64,000 nt of DNA from Aeromonas jandaei (GTDB taxonomy: Bacteria > Pseudomonadota > Gammaproteobacteria > Enterobacterales > Aeromonadaceae): contig NZ_CP149571.1 of assembly GCF_037890695.1 (NCBI RefSeq), positions 389,501 to 453,500 on the forward strand, read 5' to 3'. Shown here piece by piece: positions 1 to 9,983 of this stretch; position 1 is the first letter of the stretch, and each line of letters opens with the position of its first letter. The notes under the pieces are model-generated. The model ran no database searches. It had not been told where the DNA came from and was given only the letters and a program-made list of their open reading frames with translations. Both the position numbers and the translations under genes were made by a program.

Positions 1-387
1 GGATTGGCCCTGAAAGAAACCATCCGGCAGCTGAATGGTGTCGCCATTGACGCCGATATCGGTGCGTAGCTGATACTTCTCGGTCTGCAGCTTCTTGCGC
101 AGGGAGAGCTCATCACGGCCCACCTTGTCCTGATAACCCTTGTTCCAGTCGATGGCTAGCGTCGTACGCTCCACCTCCTCGGCGCTAAGCCCCATGGCGT
201 ACATGCCCGCCACATAAGAGCCCATGCTGGTGCCAACTATGATGTCGACCGGGATGCGCTTCTGCTCCAGTACCTTGAGGATACCGATATGGGCCGAGCC
301 CTTGGCACCGCCACCACTGAGCACCAGTGCCACCTTGGGGCGGCCACCATCGGCCGCCTGCACCAGCAGCGGCATGGCCGCCAGCAT
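1..387 (-). CDS. Patatin-like phospholipase, 5' part (partial, leader disrupted)
   Basis: This is the N-terminal part of a patatin-family lipid acyl hydrolase; the gene runs off the left edge. The translated part carries the glycine-rich oxyanion motif GGGAKG, then [14 protein letters not shown], then the nucleophile motif GTSMG, which fit the RssA/patatin group. The stretch before residue ADGGRPK is hydrophobic ([15 protein letters not shown]) and looks like a signal peptide. The same frame continues upstream to ATG codons at 432 and 441, but a TGA at 408-406 interrupts it just before the hydrophobic core. The ATG at 387, or a TTG at 393, is the first usable start, and it would leave a signal peptide without a positively charged N-region. 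The gene may therefore be a recent pseudogene, may use the shortened start, or may carry a sequence error. The family assignment is solid; whether it is functional is open. Confidence 0.75.
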   Translation of the reverse strand, partial: MLAAMPLLVQAADGGRPKVALVLSGGGAKGSAHIGILKVLEQKRIPVDIIVGTSMGSYVAGMYAMGLSAEEVERTTLAIDWNKGYQDKVGRDELSLRKKLQTEKYQLRTDIGVNGDTIQLPDGFFQGQS

Positions 388-598
388 AATCAAAAGCAGT
401 CGGGTTCATCCCGCACGAACGCTGCGCATCATATTTTCCATCTTGTTCAGGAAGCCGGTCACCAAGGATGGCCTCTACTATAAGGAGCCGGAGCACAAGC
501 GCAACCGGCATTCCGGCCAATTCAGCCTCTCCCGGATCTATTTGTCCGCCAGCCCCTTGTGAGCGCAAACGCAATCCATAAATAAAGGGTCGAAAGGC

Positions 599-625
599 TC
601 ATGGGCGCCCCCTCTCTGCCGCTAA
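599..625 (+). promoter_or_regulatory. Possible sigma-28-type promoter of the chemoreceptor gene
   Basis: The octamer GCCGCTAA at 618-625 matches the flagellar sigma-28 -10 consensus GCCGATAA at seven of eight positions. The element 15 bases upstream is TCAT, a poor match to TAAA. Transcription from here would begin near 633, which would favour the downstream ATG at 663 as translation start. The poor -35 keeps this tentative. Confidence 0.3.
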
Positions 626-662
626 TATGAGAGTCGTCAATCTCTACCTTTCGGGCTCTTAT

Positions 663-2573
663 ATGCTGGCAACCCTGACCCTCAAACAGAAAATTCTGGC
701 CACCGTCACCCTGGCCGTCGTTATCTCCTGCCTGCTGGTGGGCTACTTCAGCCAGCGCGCCGCTCAGCAACTGATCGAAAAGCGCATGTTCGAACAGGAG
801 CTGCCCAACCTGACCCAACGCATCAGCAAGGAGATCGAACAGGATCTCAACGGTATCGCCCGTGCGGCACAGCAGCTGGCCACCGACCGCTTTATTCTCG
901 ACTGGGTGGATCGGGGCATGCCCAAGGAGCAGGAACCACTGCTCATCAACCAGCTCAAGGATGTAGCCAACCAGTACGGGCTGGTCACCGCCTCCTTTGC
1001 CGATCGCCAGACCGCGGCCTACTACAACCAGGATGGCTTTCTGCGCAACCTCACTCCGGCTCAGGATGCCTGGTTCTATGACTACACCAAGAGCCAGAAG
1101 GAGATGACTCTCAGCATCTTCCGCGAGAGCACCGGCGAGATGAAGCTGTTCGTCAACTTCCAGCAGCTCAATGGTCGCGGACTGGCCGGCTTTGCCAAAT
1201 CCCTCGACTCCATGGTTGCCATGGTCTCCAACTTCCGGCTGGAAGATAGCGGCATCGTCTTTATGGTCGATGGCAGCGGCAAGGTGAAATTGCACCCCGA
1301 TGCCAGCCGGATAGAGCGTGACAACCTGAGCCAGCTGGCAGGCAGCGACAGTGGCAGCCTGCTGGCCAAGCGTCCCTTTGCCGTGATCAGCGCCGAAGTG
1401 AATGGCGAGCCCATGGTGCTGGCCAGCAGCTATATCCCGCTGCTCGACTGGTATCTGGTCGTCCAGGTGCCGGAAGCGGAGATCTACGCCGAGCTGGATC
1501 AGAACCGCAACCAGATCCTGATGATCTCGCTGGTCATCGCACTCGCCATGGGGGCCATGGGTATGCTGCTGGCGGGCTCTGTCAGCCGCCCGCTCAACGA
1601 ACTGGCACGTCTGTTCAAGGAGCTTGGCAGCGGTGATGGCGATCTGACCCAGCGCCTCAAAGTGGAGGGCCGTGACGAGCTGAGCCAGGTTGCGACCGGC
1701 TTCAACAACTTCGTCGCCAAGATCCACGGCTCCATCGAGCAAGTGGCCAGCAACTCCCGTCAGCTGGCCACGACGGCCAACGAGGTGGCCAGCAAGGCCC
1801 AGCTGACCCAGCACAACTGTACCGCCCAGCGTGACCGTACCGTACAGGTGGCTACCGCCATCCACGAAATGGGGGCCACCGTGGGCGAGATTGCCGGCAA
1901 CGCCTCGCTGGCGGCGGATGTCGCCAAGCAGGCCAATGATCAGGCGGATGCCGGTGCCCACATCGTGGCACAGGCCCGCCACGGCATCGTCGGCCTCTCC
2001 GGGGAAATCGAGCAGGTCGCCGGTGTTATCGAGTCGCTGGCCAGCCAGACCGACTCCATCGGCAGCATCCTCGAGACCATCCGCAGTATCTCGGAGCAGA
2101 CCAACCTGCTGGCGCTCAACGCAGCCATCGAAGCGGCTCGCGCTGGCGAACAGGGCCGCGGCTTCGCCGTGGTGGCCGACGAGGTGCGCAACCTCGCCAA
2201 CCGCTCCGCCGCCTCTACCGCCGAGATCCAGGAGATGATCAACCGGCTGCAGGATCAGAGCGCCCGCGCCGTCAGCGCCATGGCTCAGGGCCGCAACCAG
2301 AGTCTGGAAGTGGTGGCACAGGCCGATGAAGCCAACGCCGCGCTCGGCCATATCACCGCCCACATCACCCAGATCAACGACATGAACATCCAGGTCGCCA
2401 CCGCGACCGAGGAGCAGTCGAGCGTGGTCGGCGAGATCAACCGCAACGTGGAGGATATCAACCAGCTCACCATGGAGACGGCCGATATCGCCCACCAGCT
2501 CACCGAATCGAGCCGCAGCCTGCAGCAGCTCTCTGCCCAGCTGGATAAACTGGTTGGTAACTTCCGGCTATAA
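663..2573 (+). CDS. Methyl-accepting chemotaxis protein
   Basis: This is a transmembrane chemoreceptor that would signal to CheA/CheW. The protein has about 636 residues from the ATG at 663. It has a first membrane segment near residues 9-28 ([19 protein letters not shown]), a periplasmic sensor of about 250 residues resembling a double-Cache fold, a second membrane segment near 283-306, a HAMP linker ([20 protein letters not shown]), and a cytoplasmic coiled-coil signalling domain. The conserved hairpin tip is present around residues 475-515 ([20 protein letters not shown], then [15 protein letters not shown]). It ends NFRL, with no C-terminal pentapeptide for CheR/CheB tethering. An earlier in-frame ATG at 627 would add 12 polar residues; neither start has a strong ribosome binding site. 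The ligand cannot be read from the sequence. The gene stands alone and a terminator follows. Confidence 0.93.
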   Translation: MLATLTLKQKILATVTLAVVISCLLVGYFSQRAAQQLIEKRMFEQELPNLTQRISKEIEQDLNGIARAAQQLATDRFILDWVDRGMPKEQEPLLINQLKDVANQYGLVTASFADRQTAAYYNQDGFLRNLTPAQDAWFYDYTKSQKEMTLSIFRESTGEMKLFVNFQQLNGRGLAGFAKSLDSMVAMVSNFRLEDSGIVFMVDGSGKVKLHPDASRIERDNLSQLAGSDSGSLLAKRPFAVISAEVNGEPMVLASSYIPLLDWYLVVQVPEAEIYAELDQNRNQILMISLVIALAMGAMGMLLAGSVSRPLNELARLFKELGSGDGDLTQRLKVEGRDELSQVATGFNNFVAKIHGSIEQVASNSRQLATTANEVASKAQLTQHNCTAQRDRTVQVATAIHEMGATVGEIAGNASLAADVAKQANDQADAGAHIVAQARHGIVGLSGEIEQVAGVIESLASQTDSIGSILETIRSISEQTNLLALNAAIEAARAGEQGRGFAVVADEVRNLANRSAASTAEIQEMINRLQDQSARAVSAMAQGRNQSLEVVAQADEANAALGHITAHITQINDMNIQVATATEEQSSVVGEINRNVEDINQLTMETADIAHQLTESSRSLQQLSAQLDKLVGNFRL

Positions 2574-2593
2574 ACGGGGCCATCTGGCACGAT

Positions 2594-2619
2594 AAAAAGG
2601 GCGCTGCGGCGCCCTTTTT
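2594..2619 (+). terminator. Rho-independent terminator after the chemoreceptor gene
   Basis: Perfect stem GGGCGC/GCGCCC (2599-2604 with 2609-2614), loop TGCG, flanked by A5 and T5. It lies 20 bases after the stop codon at 2573. Confidence 0.85.
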
Positions 2620-2683
2620 CATGTGCAAACTCAAGCAGGAAAAAACAGGACAGGGATGTCTTTGATATCTAATGACCAAAAGC

Positions 2684-2712
2684 AAAAAGCCGCTCGATTG
2701 AGCGGCTTTTTT
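2684..2712 (-). terminator. Terminator of the pdhR-aceEF-lpdA operon
   Basis: An inverted repeat AAAAAGCCGCT/AGCGGCTTTTT with loop CGATTG lies just past the lpdA stop codon. The flanking A and T runs let it act in both directions, serving lpdA on the minus strand and backing up the chemoreceptor terminator on the plus strand. Confidence 0.85.
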
Positions 2713-2729
2713 ATGAAGCGGACAGAAGA

Positions 2730-4157
2730 TTACTTTTTCTTCTTGGCCTTGGCGTTCGGCAGGTCGGTGATGGAGCCTTCGAATACTTCGGCTGCCAGAC
2801 CCACTGACTCGTGCAGAGTCGGGTGAGCGTGGATGGTCAGCGCGATGTCTTCGGCGTCAGCACCCATTTCGATGGCCAGACCGATTTCACCCAGCAGTTC
2901 ACCACCGTTGGTACCGACGATGGCACCACCGATGACGCGGCCGCTCTCCTTGTCGAAGATCAGCTTGGTCATGCCGTCGGAGCAGTCGGACGCAATGGCG
3001 CGACCGGAAGCAGCCCACGGGAAGGTGGCGACTTCGAAGTTCAGGCCCTGTTGCTTGGCTTCCTTCTCGGTCAGACCAACCCAGGCCATCTCTGGCTCGG
3101 TGTAGGCGATAGACGGAATCACTTTCGGGTCGAAGTAGTGCTTCTTGCCGGCGATCACTTCGGCGGCAACGTGACCTTCGTGCACACCCTTGTGGGCCAG
3201 CATCGGTTGACCAACGATGTCACCGATGGCGTGGATGTGCGCCACGTTGGTACGCAGCTGCTTGTCCACCTCGATGAAACCGCGCTCGTTAACGGCAACG
3301 CCAGCCTTCTCGGCATCCAGCATCTTGCCGTTCGGCACACGGCCTACGGCAACCAGCACGTTGTCGTAGCGAACCGGCTCGGCCGGAGCGTGCTTGCCTT
3401 CGTAGGAGACGTACAGACCGTCTTCACGGGCTTCAACTGCGGTGACCTTGGTCTCCAGCATGATGTTGAACTTCTTGGCCACGCGCTTGGTGTAGATCTT
3501 GACGATATCTTTGTCGGCAGCCGGAACCAGCTGGTCGGCAAATTCCACCACGTCGATCTCGGAACCCAGAGAGGAGTAAACGGTACCCATCTCCAGACCG
3601 ATGATGCCGCCACCGATAACCAGCAGTTTGCCGGGAACGGTTTTCAGCTCCAGCGCATCGGTAGAGTCCCATACGCGCGGATCGTCGTGCGGAATGAACG
3701 GCAGCTTCACCGGACGGGACCCGGCCGCGATGATGGCGTTGTCGAAGGTCACGGTGGTCTTGCCATCTGCGCCTTCCACTTCGATGGTGTTCGGGCCGGT
3801 GAACTTGCCGAAGCCGTTCACAACCTGAACTTTACGCATCTTGGCCATGCCAGCCAGACCGCCGGTCAGCTGGTTGATAACCTTCTCTTTCCACAGACGG
3901 ATCTTGTCGATGTCGGTCTGCGGCGCACCGAAGACGATGCCGTGCTCGGCCAGCGCCTTGGCTTCTTCAATCACTTTGGCTACGTGCAGCAGGGCCTTGG
4001 AGGGAATGCAACCCACGTTCAGGCAGACGCCACCCAGGGTGGAGTAACGCTCGACGATAATGGTATCCAGACCCAAATCGGCCGCACGGAAAGCAGCGGA
4101 ATAACCGGCAGGGCCAGCACCCAGTACTACGACCTGGGTTTTGATTTCTTTACTCAT
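2730..4157 (-). CDS. lpdA: Dihydrolipoyl dehydrogenase (E3)
   Basis: This flavoprotein reoxidises the dihydrolipoyl groups of 2-oxoacid dehydrogenase complexes with NAD+. The 475-residue protein begins MSKEIKTQVVVLGAGPAGYS, an FAD-binding GxGxxG fold. The redox-active disulphide motif is GGVCLNVGCIPSK near residues 42-54. A second Rossmann motif, VIGGGIIGLEMG, binds NAD+, and the dimerisation domain carries the catalytic His-Glu pair in HAHPTLHESV near the C-terminus. Two ATGs are adjacent; the second (4157) sits five bases after AGAGG and is preferred over 4160. It is the last gene of the pdhR-aceE-aceF operon, separated from aceF by about 160 bases that include a terminator-like hairpin. 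It probably also has its own promoter there, because E3 is shared with 2-oxoglutarate dehydrogenase; that promoter is inferred. Confidence 0.97.
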   Translation of the reverse strand: MSKEIKTQVVVLGAGPAGYSAAFRAADLGLDTIIVERYSTLGGVCLNVGCIPSKALLHVAKVIEEAKALAEHGIVFGAPQTDIDKIRLWKEKVINQLTGGLAGMAKMRKVQVVNGFGKFTGPNTIEVEGADGKTTVTFDNAIIAAGSRPVKLPFIPHDDPRVWDSTDALELKTVPGKLLVIGGGIIGLEMGTVYSSLGSEIDVVEFADQLVPAADKDIVKIYTKRVAKKFNIMLETKVTAVEAREDGLYVSYEGKHAPAEPVRYDNVLVAVGRVPNGKMLDAEKAGVAVNERGFIEVDKQLRTNVAHIHAIGDIVGQPMLAHKGVHEGHVAAEVIAGKKHYFDPKVIPSIAYTEPEMAWVGLTEKEAKQQGLNFEVATFPWAASGRAIASDCSDGMTKLIFDKESGRVIGGAIVGTNGGELLGEIGLAIEMGADAEDIALTIHAHPTLHESVGLAAEVFEGSITDLPNAKAKKKK

Positions 4158-4289
4158 CATGACCTCTTTGTCGTTCTTGTATCCCCGGACAGCGCAGTCT
4201 TATGCCTTCTTTTCCTTGCAAAACAAGAGGCCGCTGCAGCCGTGAAAAAAACGGGGCAAGTTTACGATCATGTTAATGAAATGAGAAGT

Positions 4290-4316
4290 AAAAAGGGCAG
4301 GCTCTGGGCCCGCCCT
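4290..4316 (-). terminator. Hairpin and T-run after aceF
   Basis: On the minus strand the RNA reads AGGGCGGGC, loop, GCCTGCCCT, then five T. The nine-pair stem contains one G-U pair that works only in this orientation. It starts within ten bases of the aceF stop and would separate aceEF messages from lpdA in part of the transcripts. Confidence 0.7.
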
Positions 4317-4321
4317 CTCAC

Positions 4322-6205
4322 TTACAGGACCAGTCGACGAATGTCGGACAGCACGCCATTCATGGTGGTGATGAAGCGAGCCCCATCGGCACCATCGATC
4401 ACGCGGTGGTCGTAGCTCAGAGCCAACGGCAGCATCAGGCGCGGCGCGAACTCTTTGCCGTTCCACTTCGGCTTCATCTCGGACTTGGAGACACCGAGGA
4501 TGGCCACTTCCGGCGCGTTGACGATCGGGGTAAAGCTGGTACCGCCGATGCCACCCAGGCTGGAGATGGTGAAGCAACCGCCCTGCATGTCGGAAGCGGT
4601 CAGCTTGCCGGCACGGGCCTTCTTGGAGATCTCGGCCAGATCGCGAGACAGCTCCATGATGCCCTTCTTGTTAACATCGCGTACCACGGGCACAACCAGA
4701 CCGTTGGGGGTATCCACCGCCACACCGATGTGGATGTACTTCTTCATGATCAGCTTGCTGCCATCTTCGGACAGGGAGCTGCAGAAGCGCGGGTGAGCTT
4801 CCAGCGCCTTGGCGGCGGCTTTCAGGATGAAGACCAGCGGGGTGATCTTCACGTCGGCCTTCTGCTTCTCGAGCATCGCGTTCTGCTCTTTGCGGAACGC
4901 TTCCAGCTCGGTGGTATCGGCTTCGTCGAACTGGGTGACATGAGGGATCATGACCCAGTTGCGGTGCAGGTTCGGACCGGAGATCTTCTGGATGCGGGTC
5001 AGCTCGACCTCTTCCACATCACCGAACTTGCTGAAGTCTACTTTCGGCCACGGCAGTACGCCCAGACCGTTGCCACCGGCTACGCCGGCAGAGGCTGGAG
5101 CGGACTCGGCACGCTTGATGGCATCCTTCACGTAGGCTTGTACGTCTTCTTTGACGATACGGCCCTTGCGACCGGAGGCTTTCACCTTGGCCAGGTTGAC
5201 GCCGAACTCGCGCGCCAGACGGCGTACCGCCGGAGAGGCGTGTACGTAAGCGTCGTTGGCAACGAAATCGGAAGAGGCTGCAGCCTGAGCAACCGGAGCC
5301 GGAGCAGCAGCAACGGGTGCAGCAGCGACAGGAGCGGCAGCTTGAGCAACCGGCGCGGCAGCAGGAGCTGCGCCAGCCACTTCGAATACCATGATCAGGG
5401 AACCGGTGGAGACCTTGTCACCCGCCTTCACCTTGATCTCTTTAACCACACCGGCGAACGGCGCAGGCACTTCCATGGAGGCCTTGTCACCTTCCACAGC
5501 GATCAGGGACTGGTCGGCTTCAACCTTGTCACCCACGGCAACCATGATCTCGGTGACTTCGACTTCGTCGCCACCGATATCCGGTACGTTGACATCTTTC
5601 GCGCCGGCAGCAACCGGGGCGGCGGCAGGAGCGGCAGCCTGAGCCGGTGCAGCAGCAACGGCAGGAGCAGCGCCAGCCACTTCAAATACCATCACCAGAG
5701 AGCCGGTAGAAACCTTGGCGCCAGCGGCAACCTTGATCTCGACCACGCGACCGGCGAACGGTGCCGGCACTTCCATGGAGGCCTTGTCACCTTCCACGGC
5801 GATGATGGACTGGTCGGCTTCAACCATGTCGCCCACGGCAACCATGATCTCGGTGACTTCAACTTCGTCACCACCGATGTCCGGTACGTTGACATCTTTG
5901 CGAGCGGCAGCGACCGGTGCGGCAGCCGGAGCTGCAGCAACAGGAGCGGCCACTTCTGCAGGTGCAGCAGCGCCTTCGGCTTCGAAGATCATGATCTGGG
6001 AACCGGTGGCAACCTTGTCGCCCACCTTGATCAGGATCTCTTTGACGATACCGGCAGACGGGGCCGGTACTTCCATGGAGGCCTTGTCGCCTTCTACCGC
6101 GATGATGGACTGGTCCAGCTCGACCTTGTCACCCACGGCCACCATGATCTCGGTGACTTCAACTTCATCGGCGCCGATATCCGGCACCATAATCTGTTTG
6201 GACAT
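4322..6205 (-). CDS. aceF: Pyruvate dehydrogenase E2, dihydrolipoyl acetyltransferase
   Basis: This is the core subunit of the pyruvate dehydrogenase complex; it transfers acetyl groups from lipoamide to CoA. The 627-residue protein has three tandem lipoyl domains, each with the lipoylated lysine in [11 protein letters not shown] (near residues 41, 145 and 248). They are separated by flexible Ala-Pro-Val linkers. A peripheral-subunit-binding domain follows ([20 protein letters not shown]). The catalytic domain ends with the acyltransferase signature [15 protein letters not shown]. The three lipoyl repeats are so alike that the coding DNA forms near-direct repeats between about 5380 and 6200, a possible substrate for recombination. 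The gene lies downstream of aceE across a 119-base spacer with a strong hairpin. Domain number matches the E. coli enzyme. Confidence 0.97.
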   Translation of the reverse strand: MSKQIMVPDIGADEVEVTEIMVAVGDKVELDQSIIAVEGDKASMEVPAPSAGIVKEILIKVGDKVATGSQIMIFEAEGAAAPAEVAAPVAAAPAAAPVAAARKDVNVPDIGGDEVEVTEIMVAVGDMVEADQSIIAVEGDKASMEVPAPFAGRVVEIKVAAGAKVSTGSLVMVFEVAGAAPAVAAAPAQAAAPAAAPVAAGAKDVNVPDIGGDEVEVTEIMVAVGDKVEADQSLIAVEGDKASMEVPAPFAGVVKEIKVKAGDKVSTGSLIMVFEVAGAAPAAAPVAQAAAPVAAAPVAAAPAPVAQAAASSDFVANDAYVHASPAVRRLAREFGVNLAKVKASGRKGRIVKEDVQAYVKDAIKRAESAPASAGVAGGNGLGVLPWPKVDFSKFGDVEEVELTRIQKISGPNLHRNWVMIPHVTQFDEADTTELEAFRKEQNAMLEKQKADVKITPLVFILKAAAKALEAHPRFCSSLSEDGSKLIMKKYIHIGVAVDTPNGLVVPVVRDVNKKGIMELSRDLAEISKKARAGKLTASDMQGGCFTISSLGGIGGTSFTPIVNAPEVAILGVSKSEMKPKWNGKEFAPRLMLPLALSYDHRVIDGADGARFITTMNGVLSDIRRLVL

Positions 6206-6287
6206 TGTGCTTTATCCTCTTGCGTCGATCCGCGTGACTGGCTGATGCAGCCACGCACATCTCGCGTTAACCGTTTTAAACCCTGGC

Positions 6288-6316
6288 AGGGTCGCGCCGC
6301 ATGACGGCGCGACCCT
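6288..6316 (-). other. Intercistronic hairpin between aceE and aceF
   Basis: A perfect 12-pair stem AGGGTCGCGCCG/CGGCGCGACCCT (6288-6299 with 6305-6316) with a 5-base loop lies just after the aceE stop. On the minus strand only a short T3 run follows, a few bases on, so it is a poor terminator. It more likely stabilises the aceE message or marks a processing point. Confidence 0.6.
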
Positions 6317-6324
6317 TGATCCAC

Positions 6325-8985
6325 TTACGCGTACAGCGGGTTGACCTTGTCGGCATCGATGCCGTACTTGGCGATGGCATCGGCCACAACCTGCTTGTCG
6401 ATCTCGCCGCGCTTGGCCAGCTCGGTCAGGGCAGCAACCACCACATAGAACTCGTTCACTTCGAAGTGACGACGCAGGTTGGCACGGCTGTCGGAACGGC
6501 CGTAACCGTCGGTACCCAGCACGCGGTAGTTCTCGGTCGGAACGAAGGCGCGAACCTGGTCGGCGAAGGACTTCATGTAGTCGGTCGCAGCGATGGTGGC
6601 TTCGGAACCCAGTACCTGAGCGATGTACGGTACGCGAGCTTCGGCTGTCGGGTGCAGCATGTTCCAGCGATCCGCGTCCTGACCATCACGAGCCAGCTCG
6701 TTGAAGGAGGTGACGCTGAACACGTCGGAGCCCACGCCATATTCGCTTGCCAGGATCTGGGCAGCAGTGCGCACGTGACCCAGGATGGAACCACAACCCA
6801 GCAGCTGCACTTTCGCCTTGGCACCGGCTACGGATTCCAGCTTGTAGATACCCTTGCGGATGCCTTCCTCGGCGCCTTCCGGCATGGCCGGCATGGCGTA
6901 GTTCTCGTTCAGGGTGGTGATGTAGTAGAACACGTTCTCCGGGTTCTCACCGTACATGCGGCGCAGGCCGTCCTGTACGATCACCGCCACTTCATAGGCG
7001 TAGGACGGGTCGTAGGAGATGCAGTTCGGGATGGTGCCGGCCAGGATGTGGCTGTGACCATCTTCGTGCTGCAGACCTTCGCCGTTCAGGGTAGTACGAC
7101 CGGAGGTTGCACCCAGCAGGAAGCCACGGGCTTGCTGGTCACCGGCTGCCCACGCCATGTCGCCAATCCGCTGGAAGCCGAACATGGAGTAGTAGATGTA
7201 GAACGGGATCATCGGGCAGTCGTTGGTGCTGTAAGAGGTCGCAGCAGCCAGCCAGGAGGACATGGCGCCCAGCTCGTTGATACCGTCTTGCAGAACCTGA
7301 CCCTGCTTGTCTTCCTTGTAGTAGGAGACGATGTCGCGGTCTTGCGGGGTGTACTGCTGACCGTGCGGGCTGTAGATACCGATCTGGCGGAACAGACCTT
7401 CCATACCGAAGGTACGGGCTTCGTCAGCCAGGATCGGAACAATGCGCTTGCCGATGGACTTGTCTTTCAGCATCACGTTCAGGGAACGCACGAACGCCAT
7501 GGTGGTGGAGATTTCGCGCGCCTGTTCACCCAGCAGCGGAGCGAAGGCATCCAGTGCCGGGATTTCCAGCTTGTCGGTACTCTCGCGCAGACGGGTCGGC
7601 AGGTAGCCTTTCAGGGCCGCACGACGAGCGTGCAGGTATTTGTGCTCTTCGCTGCCCGCTTCGATCTTCAGGTAAGGCAGGTCGGCCAGCTGCTCGTCGG
7701 CCACCGGCAGGTTGAAGCGGTCACGCAGGTGACGCACGGAGTCCAGCTCCATCTTCTTGACCTGGTGAGCGATGTTCTTGCCTTCGGCCGCTTCGCCCAT
7801 GCCGTAACCCTTGATGGTCTTGGCCAGGATAACGGTCGGCTTGCCCTTGGTCTGGGTCGCTTTGTTGAATGCAGCGAACAGTTTGCGAGGATCGTGACCA
7901 CCACGGTTCAGGGCGAAGATCTCCTCGTCGGTCATGTCTTTGACCAGCGCGGCAGTTTCCGGGTAACGGTTGAAGAAGTTCTCGCGGATGTAGGCACCGT
8001 CGCGGGACTTCATGGTCTGGTAGTCACCGTCCACAGTCTCGTTCATCAGCTGGATCAGCTTGCCAGAGGTATCCTTGCGCAGCAGCTCATCCCACTTGCG
8101 ACCCCAGATAACCTTGGTAACGTCCCAGCCAGCGCCGGCGAACAGGCCTTCCAGCTCGTTGATAACCTTGCCGTTACCGACAACCGGGCCATCCAGACGC
8201 TGCAGGTTGCAGTTGACCACGAACACCAGGTTGTCGAGCTTTTCACGCACGGCAACAGTCAGGGCACCTTTGGCTTCCGGCTCGTCCATCTCGCCGTCAC
8301 CCAGGAAGGCGTAAACGGTCTGCTCGGAGCAATCCTTGATGCCACGGTCGGTCAGGTACTTCAGGAAGCGAGCCTGATAGATGGCGGCGATGGGGCCCAG
8401 ACCCATGGATACGGTCGGGAACTGCCAGAAGTCCGGCATCAGTTTCGGGTGCGGGTAGGAAGGGATACCCTTGCCATCCACTTCCTGACGGAAGTTGTCC
8501 AGCTGCTCTTCGGTCAGACGACCTTCGGCGAAGGCGCGGGCATAGATACCCGGGGAGATGTGACCCTGGAAGTAAACTAGGTCACCACCATCCTTCTCGT
8601 TGCGAGCACGGAAGAAGTGGTTGAAGCAGACATCATAGATGGTCGCAGAAGAAGCGAAGGAAGACATGTGACCACCCAGGTCCAGGTCTTTCTTGGAGGC
8701 GCGCAGCACGATCATCATGGCGTTCCAGCGGATGATGGCGCGAATGCGGCGCTCCATCTCCAGGTCGCCCGGGTAGTCCGGCTCTTCGCTGGACGGAATG
8801 GTGTTGATGTAATCGCGGTTTGCCTTGGCAGCCACGTCCACACCGCTTGCGCGGGCTTTCTCGGCCAACTGTTCAAGGATGAACTGAGCGCGTTGGGGAC
8901 CCTCTTCACGCAGCAGGGATTCCAGAGAGGCAAGCCACTCCAGCGTTTCTATCGGGTCCACATCGTTCTTCAGGATATCAGACAT
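6325..8985 (-). CDS. aceE: Pyruvate dehydrogenase E1 (homodimeric)
   Basis: This is the thiamine-diphosphate enzyme that decarboxylates pyruvate and acetylates the lipoyl groups of AceF. The 886-residue length is that of the homodimeric gammaproteobacterial E1. The thiamine-diphosphate and Mg2+ motif is visible as GDGEMDEPEAKGA followed about 20 residues later by VVNCNLQRLDG. Other recognisable blocks are GGHMSSFASSATIYDVCFNH and YPHPKLMPDFWQFPTVSMG in the N-terminal third. The start MSDILKNDVDPIETLEW corresponds to the usual E1 N-terminus. It is the second gene of the operon, 79 bases after pdhR and presumably co-transcribed with it. Repression by PdhR when pyruvate is low is known for this operon in E. 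coli, and the operators upstream of pdhR support the same here. Confidence 0.98.
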   Translation of the reverse strand: MSDILKNDVDPIETLEWLASLESLLREEGPQRAQFILEQLAEKARASGVDVAAKANRDYINTIPSSEEPDYPGDLEMERRIRAIIRWNAMMIVLRASKKDLDLGGHMSSFASSATIYDVCFNHFFRARNEKDGGDLVYFQGHISPGIYARAFAEGRLTEEQLDNFRQEVDGKGIPSYPHPKLMPDFWQFPTVSMGLGPIAAIYQARFLKYLTDRGIKDCSEQTVYAFLGDGEMDEPEAKGALTVAVREKLDNLVFVVNCNLQRLDGPVVGNGKVINELEGLFAGAGWDVTKVIWGRKWDELLRKDTSGKLIQLMNETVDGDYQTMKSRDGAYIRENFFNRYPETAALVKDMTDEEIFALNRGGHDPRKLFAAFNKATQTKGKPTVILAKTIKGYGMGEAAEGKNIAHQVKKMELDSVRHLRDRFNLPVADEQLADLPYLKIEAGSEEHKYLHARRAALKGYLPTRLRESTDKLEIPALDAFAPLLGEQAREISTTMAFVRSLNVMLKDKSIGKRIVPILADEARTFGMEGLFRQIGIYSPHGQQYTPQDRDIVSYYKEDKQGQVLQDGINELGAMSSWLAAATSYSTNDCPMIPFYIYYSMFGFQRIGDMAWAAGDQQARGFLLGATSGRTTLNGEGLQHEDGHSHILAGTIPNCISYDPSYAYEVAVIVQDGLRRMYGENPENVFYYITTLNENYAMPAMPEGAEEGIRKGIYKLESVAGAKAKVQLLGCGSILGHVRTAAQILASEYGVGSDVFSVTSFNELARDGQDADRWNMLHPTAEARVPYIAQVLGSEATIAATDYMKSFADQVRAFVPTENYRVLGTDGYGRSDSRANLRRHFEVNEFYVVVAALTELAKRGEIDKQVVADAIAKYGIDADKVNPLYA

Positions 8986-9064
8986 GGCTGGTTCCTATTT
9001 TGTTGTGATTGCACGGCATTGCACGGCGAAGGGCGCAAGCATTCGACAATAAAGCCTTGTGGGA

Positions 9065-9829
9065 TTAGTTTTCCTGCTGACGGATCCGACGCATGGATCG
9101 CTGGATCCGGCTGTCTTCCCTCTGCATATCCAACAAGGTGTCCTCGATAAAGGCCAGATGCTCATGACAAGCTGTTCTGGCCCGCTCCGGAGCCCCCGAC
9201 AGGATGGCTTCGATCAGATTCGCACGATGGCGTCGGATCTTGGCTACCACTCCCGGGCGGCGATTCAAAATCTCGTTATTTCTCAGAATGTTCTGCTCGA
9301 GCATGGGGCTCATGGCCCGCAGCAGATGCAGCAGCACCACGTTGTGGGACGCCTCGGCCACCGCCAGATAGAACTGGGTAACGGCTGCCGATTCGGCCAC
9401 CAGCGAACCCAACTGGCCCGCCTCTTCGATGGTGGTCTGCACCTGACGAATGCGTTCGAAATCCGCACCGGTACCCCGCAATGCAGCATAGTAGGCGCAG
9501 ATGCCTTCCAGTGCGTGACGAAACTCCAGCAGGTCATACTGGGCTTCCGGGTGAGTGCTGAGCAGTTCGAACAGAGGATCGGCGATCCCCTTGCTCAGGG
9601 CATTCTGCACATAAGTGCCACCGCCCTGACGGCGATAGAGCAACCCGCGAGCTTCAAGTCGCTGGATGGCTTCGCGCAAGGATGGGCGCGATACCTGAAA
9701 CTGGATGGCGAGTTCGCGTTCGGGAGGCAATTTCTGCCCCGGCTGCAAACTTCCTTCCAGAATCATCTGTTCCAGCTCGGCGACAATGGAGTCGGCCAAC
9801 TTGGGTTGCGTAATCTTGCGATAGGGCAT
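9065..9829 (-). CDS. pdhR: Pyruvate-responsive transcriptional repressor PdhR
   Basis: This is a GntR-family, FadR-subfamily repressor of the pyruvate dehydrogenase operon; pyruvate is the known inducer. The 254-residue protein opens [21 protein letters not shown] winged helix-turn-helix follows ([20 protein letters not shown], then [12 protein letters not shown]) in the first 75 residues, then an all-helical ligand-binding C-terminal domain. It is the promoter-proximal gene of the operon. A perfect PdhR palindrome ends 16 bases upstream of the start codon and a second lies about 140 bases further up, so autoregulation is very likely. The neighbouring aceE-aceF-lpdA confirm the identity over other FadR-like regulators such as LldR. 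Confidence 0.96.
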   Translation of the reverse strand: MPYRKITQPKLADSIVAELEQMILEGSLQPGQKLPPERELAIQFQVSRPSLREAIQRLEARGLLYRRQGGGTYVQNALSKGIADPLFELLSTHPEAQYDLLEFRHALEGICAYYAALRGTGADFERIRQVQTTIEEAGQLGSLVAESAAVTQFYLAVAEASHNVVLLHLLRAMSPMLEQNILRNNEILNRRPGVVAKIRRHRANLIEAILSGAPERARTACHEHLAFIEDTLLDMQREDSRIQRSMRRIRQQEN

Positions 9830-9844
9830 GAGGCTACTTTGTTA

Positions 9845-9861
9845 AATTGGTATTACCAATT
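9845..9861 (-). promoter_or_regulatory. PdhR operator 1
   Basis: A perfect 17-base palindrome AATTGGT-ATT-ACCAATT equals the known PdhR consensus AATTGGTnnnACCAATT. It lies 16 bases upstream of the pdhR start codon, where bound repressor would block transcription or elongation. Confidence 0.92.
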
Positions 9862-9983
9862 TCATGAATGGGGCGAAAATTAGCAGAGGCCTTGTCAAAA
9901 GTCCACTCAAAAGATGATCTGAATCAAGAATCACCACCACCCAATAAGAGGTAAAGCGGGGTAAACATGATTTGGCTCATAGA

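Noticed and set aside
522..2495. A 657-codon minus-strand frame antisense to the chemoreceptor gene.
   Set aside because: The plus strand encodes a full chemoreceptor with all expected domains; the antisense product is unrecognisable.
5380..6205. Direct DNA repeats that at first suggested a tandem duplication or assembly error.
   Set aside because: They are the three lipoyl domains of AceF, normal for this enzyme.
6301..8580. A 759-codon plus-strand frame antisense to aceE, with similar frames over aceF (4406-6304) and lpdA (2811-4415).
   Set aside because: All are antisense shadows of highly expressed, codon-biased genes; the translated proteins resemble no family.
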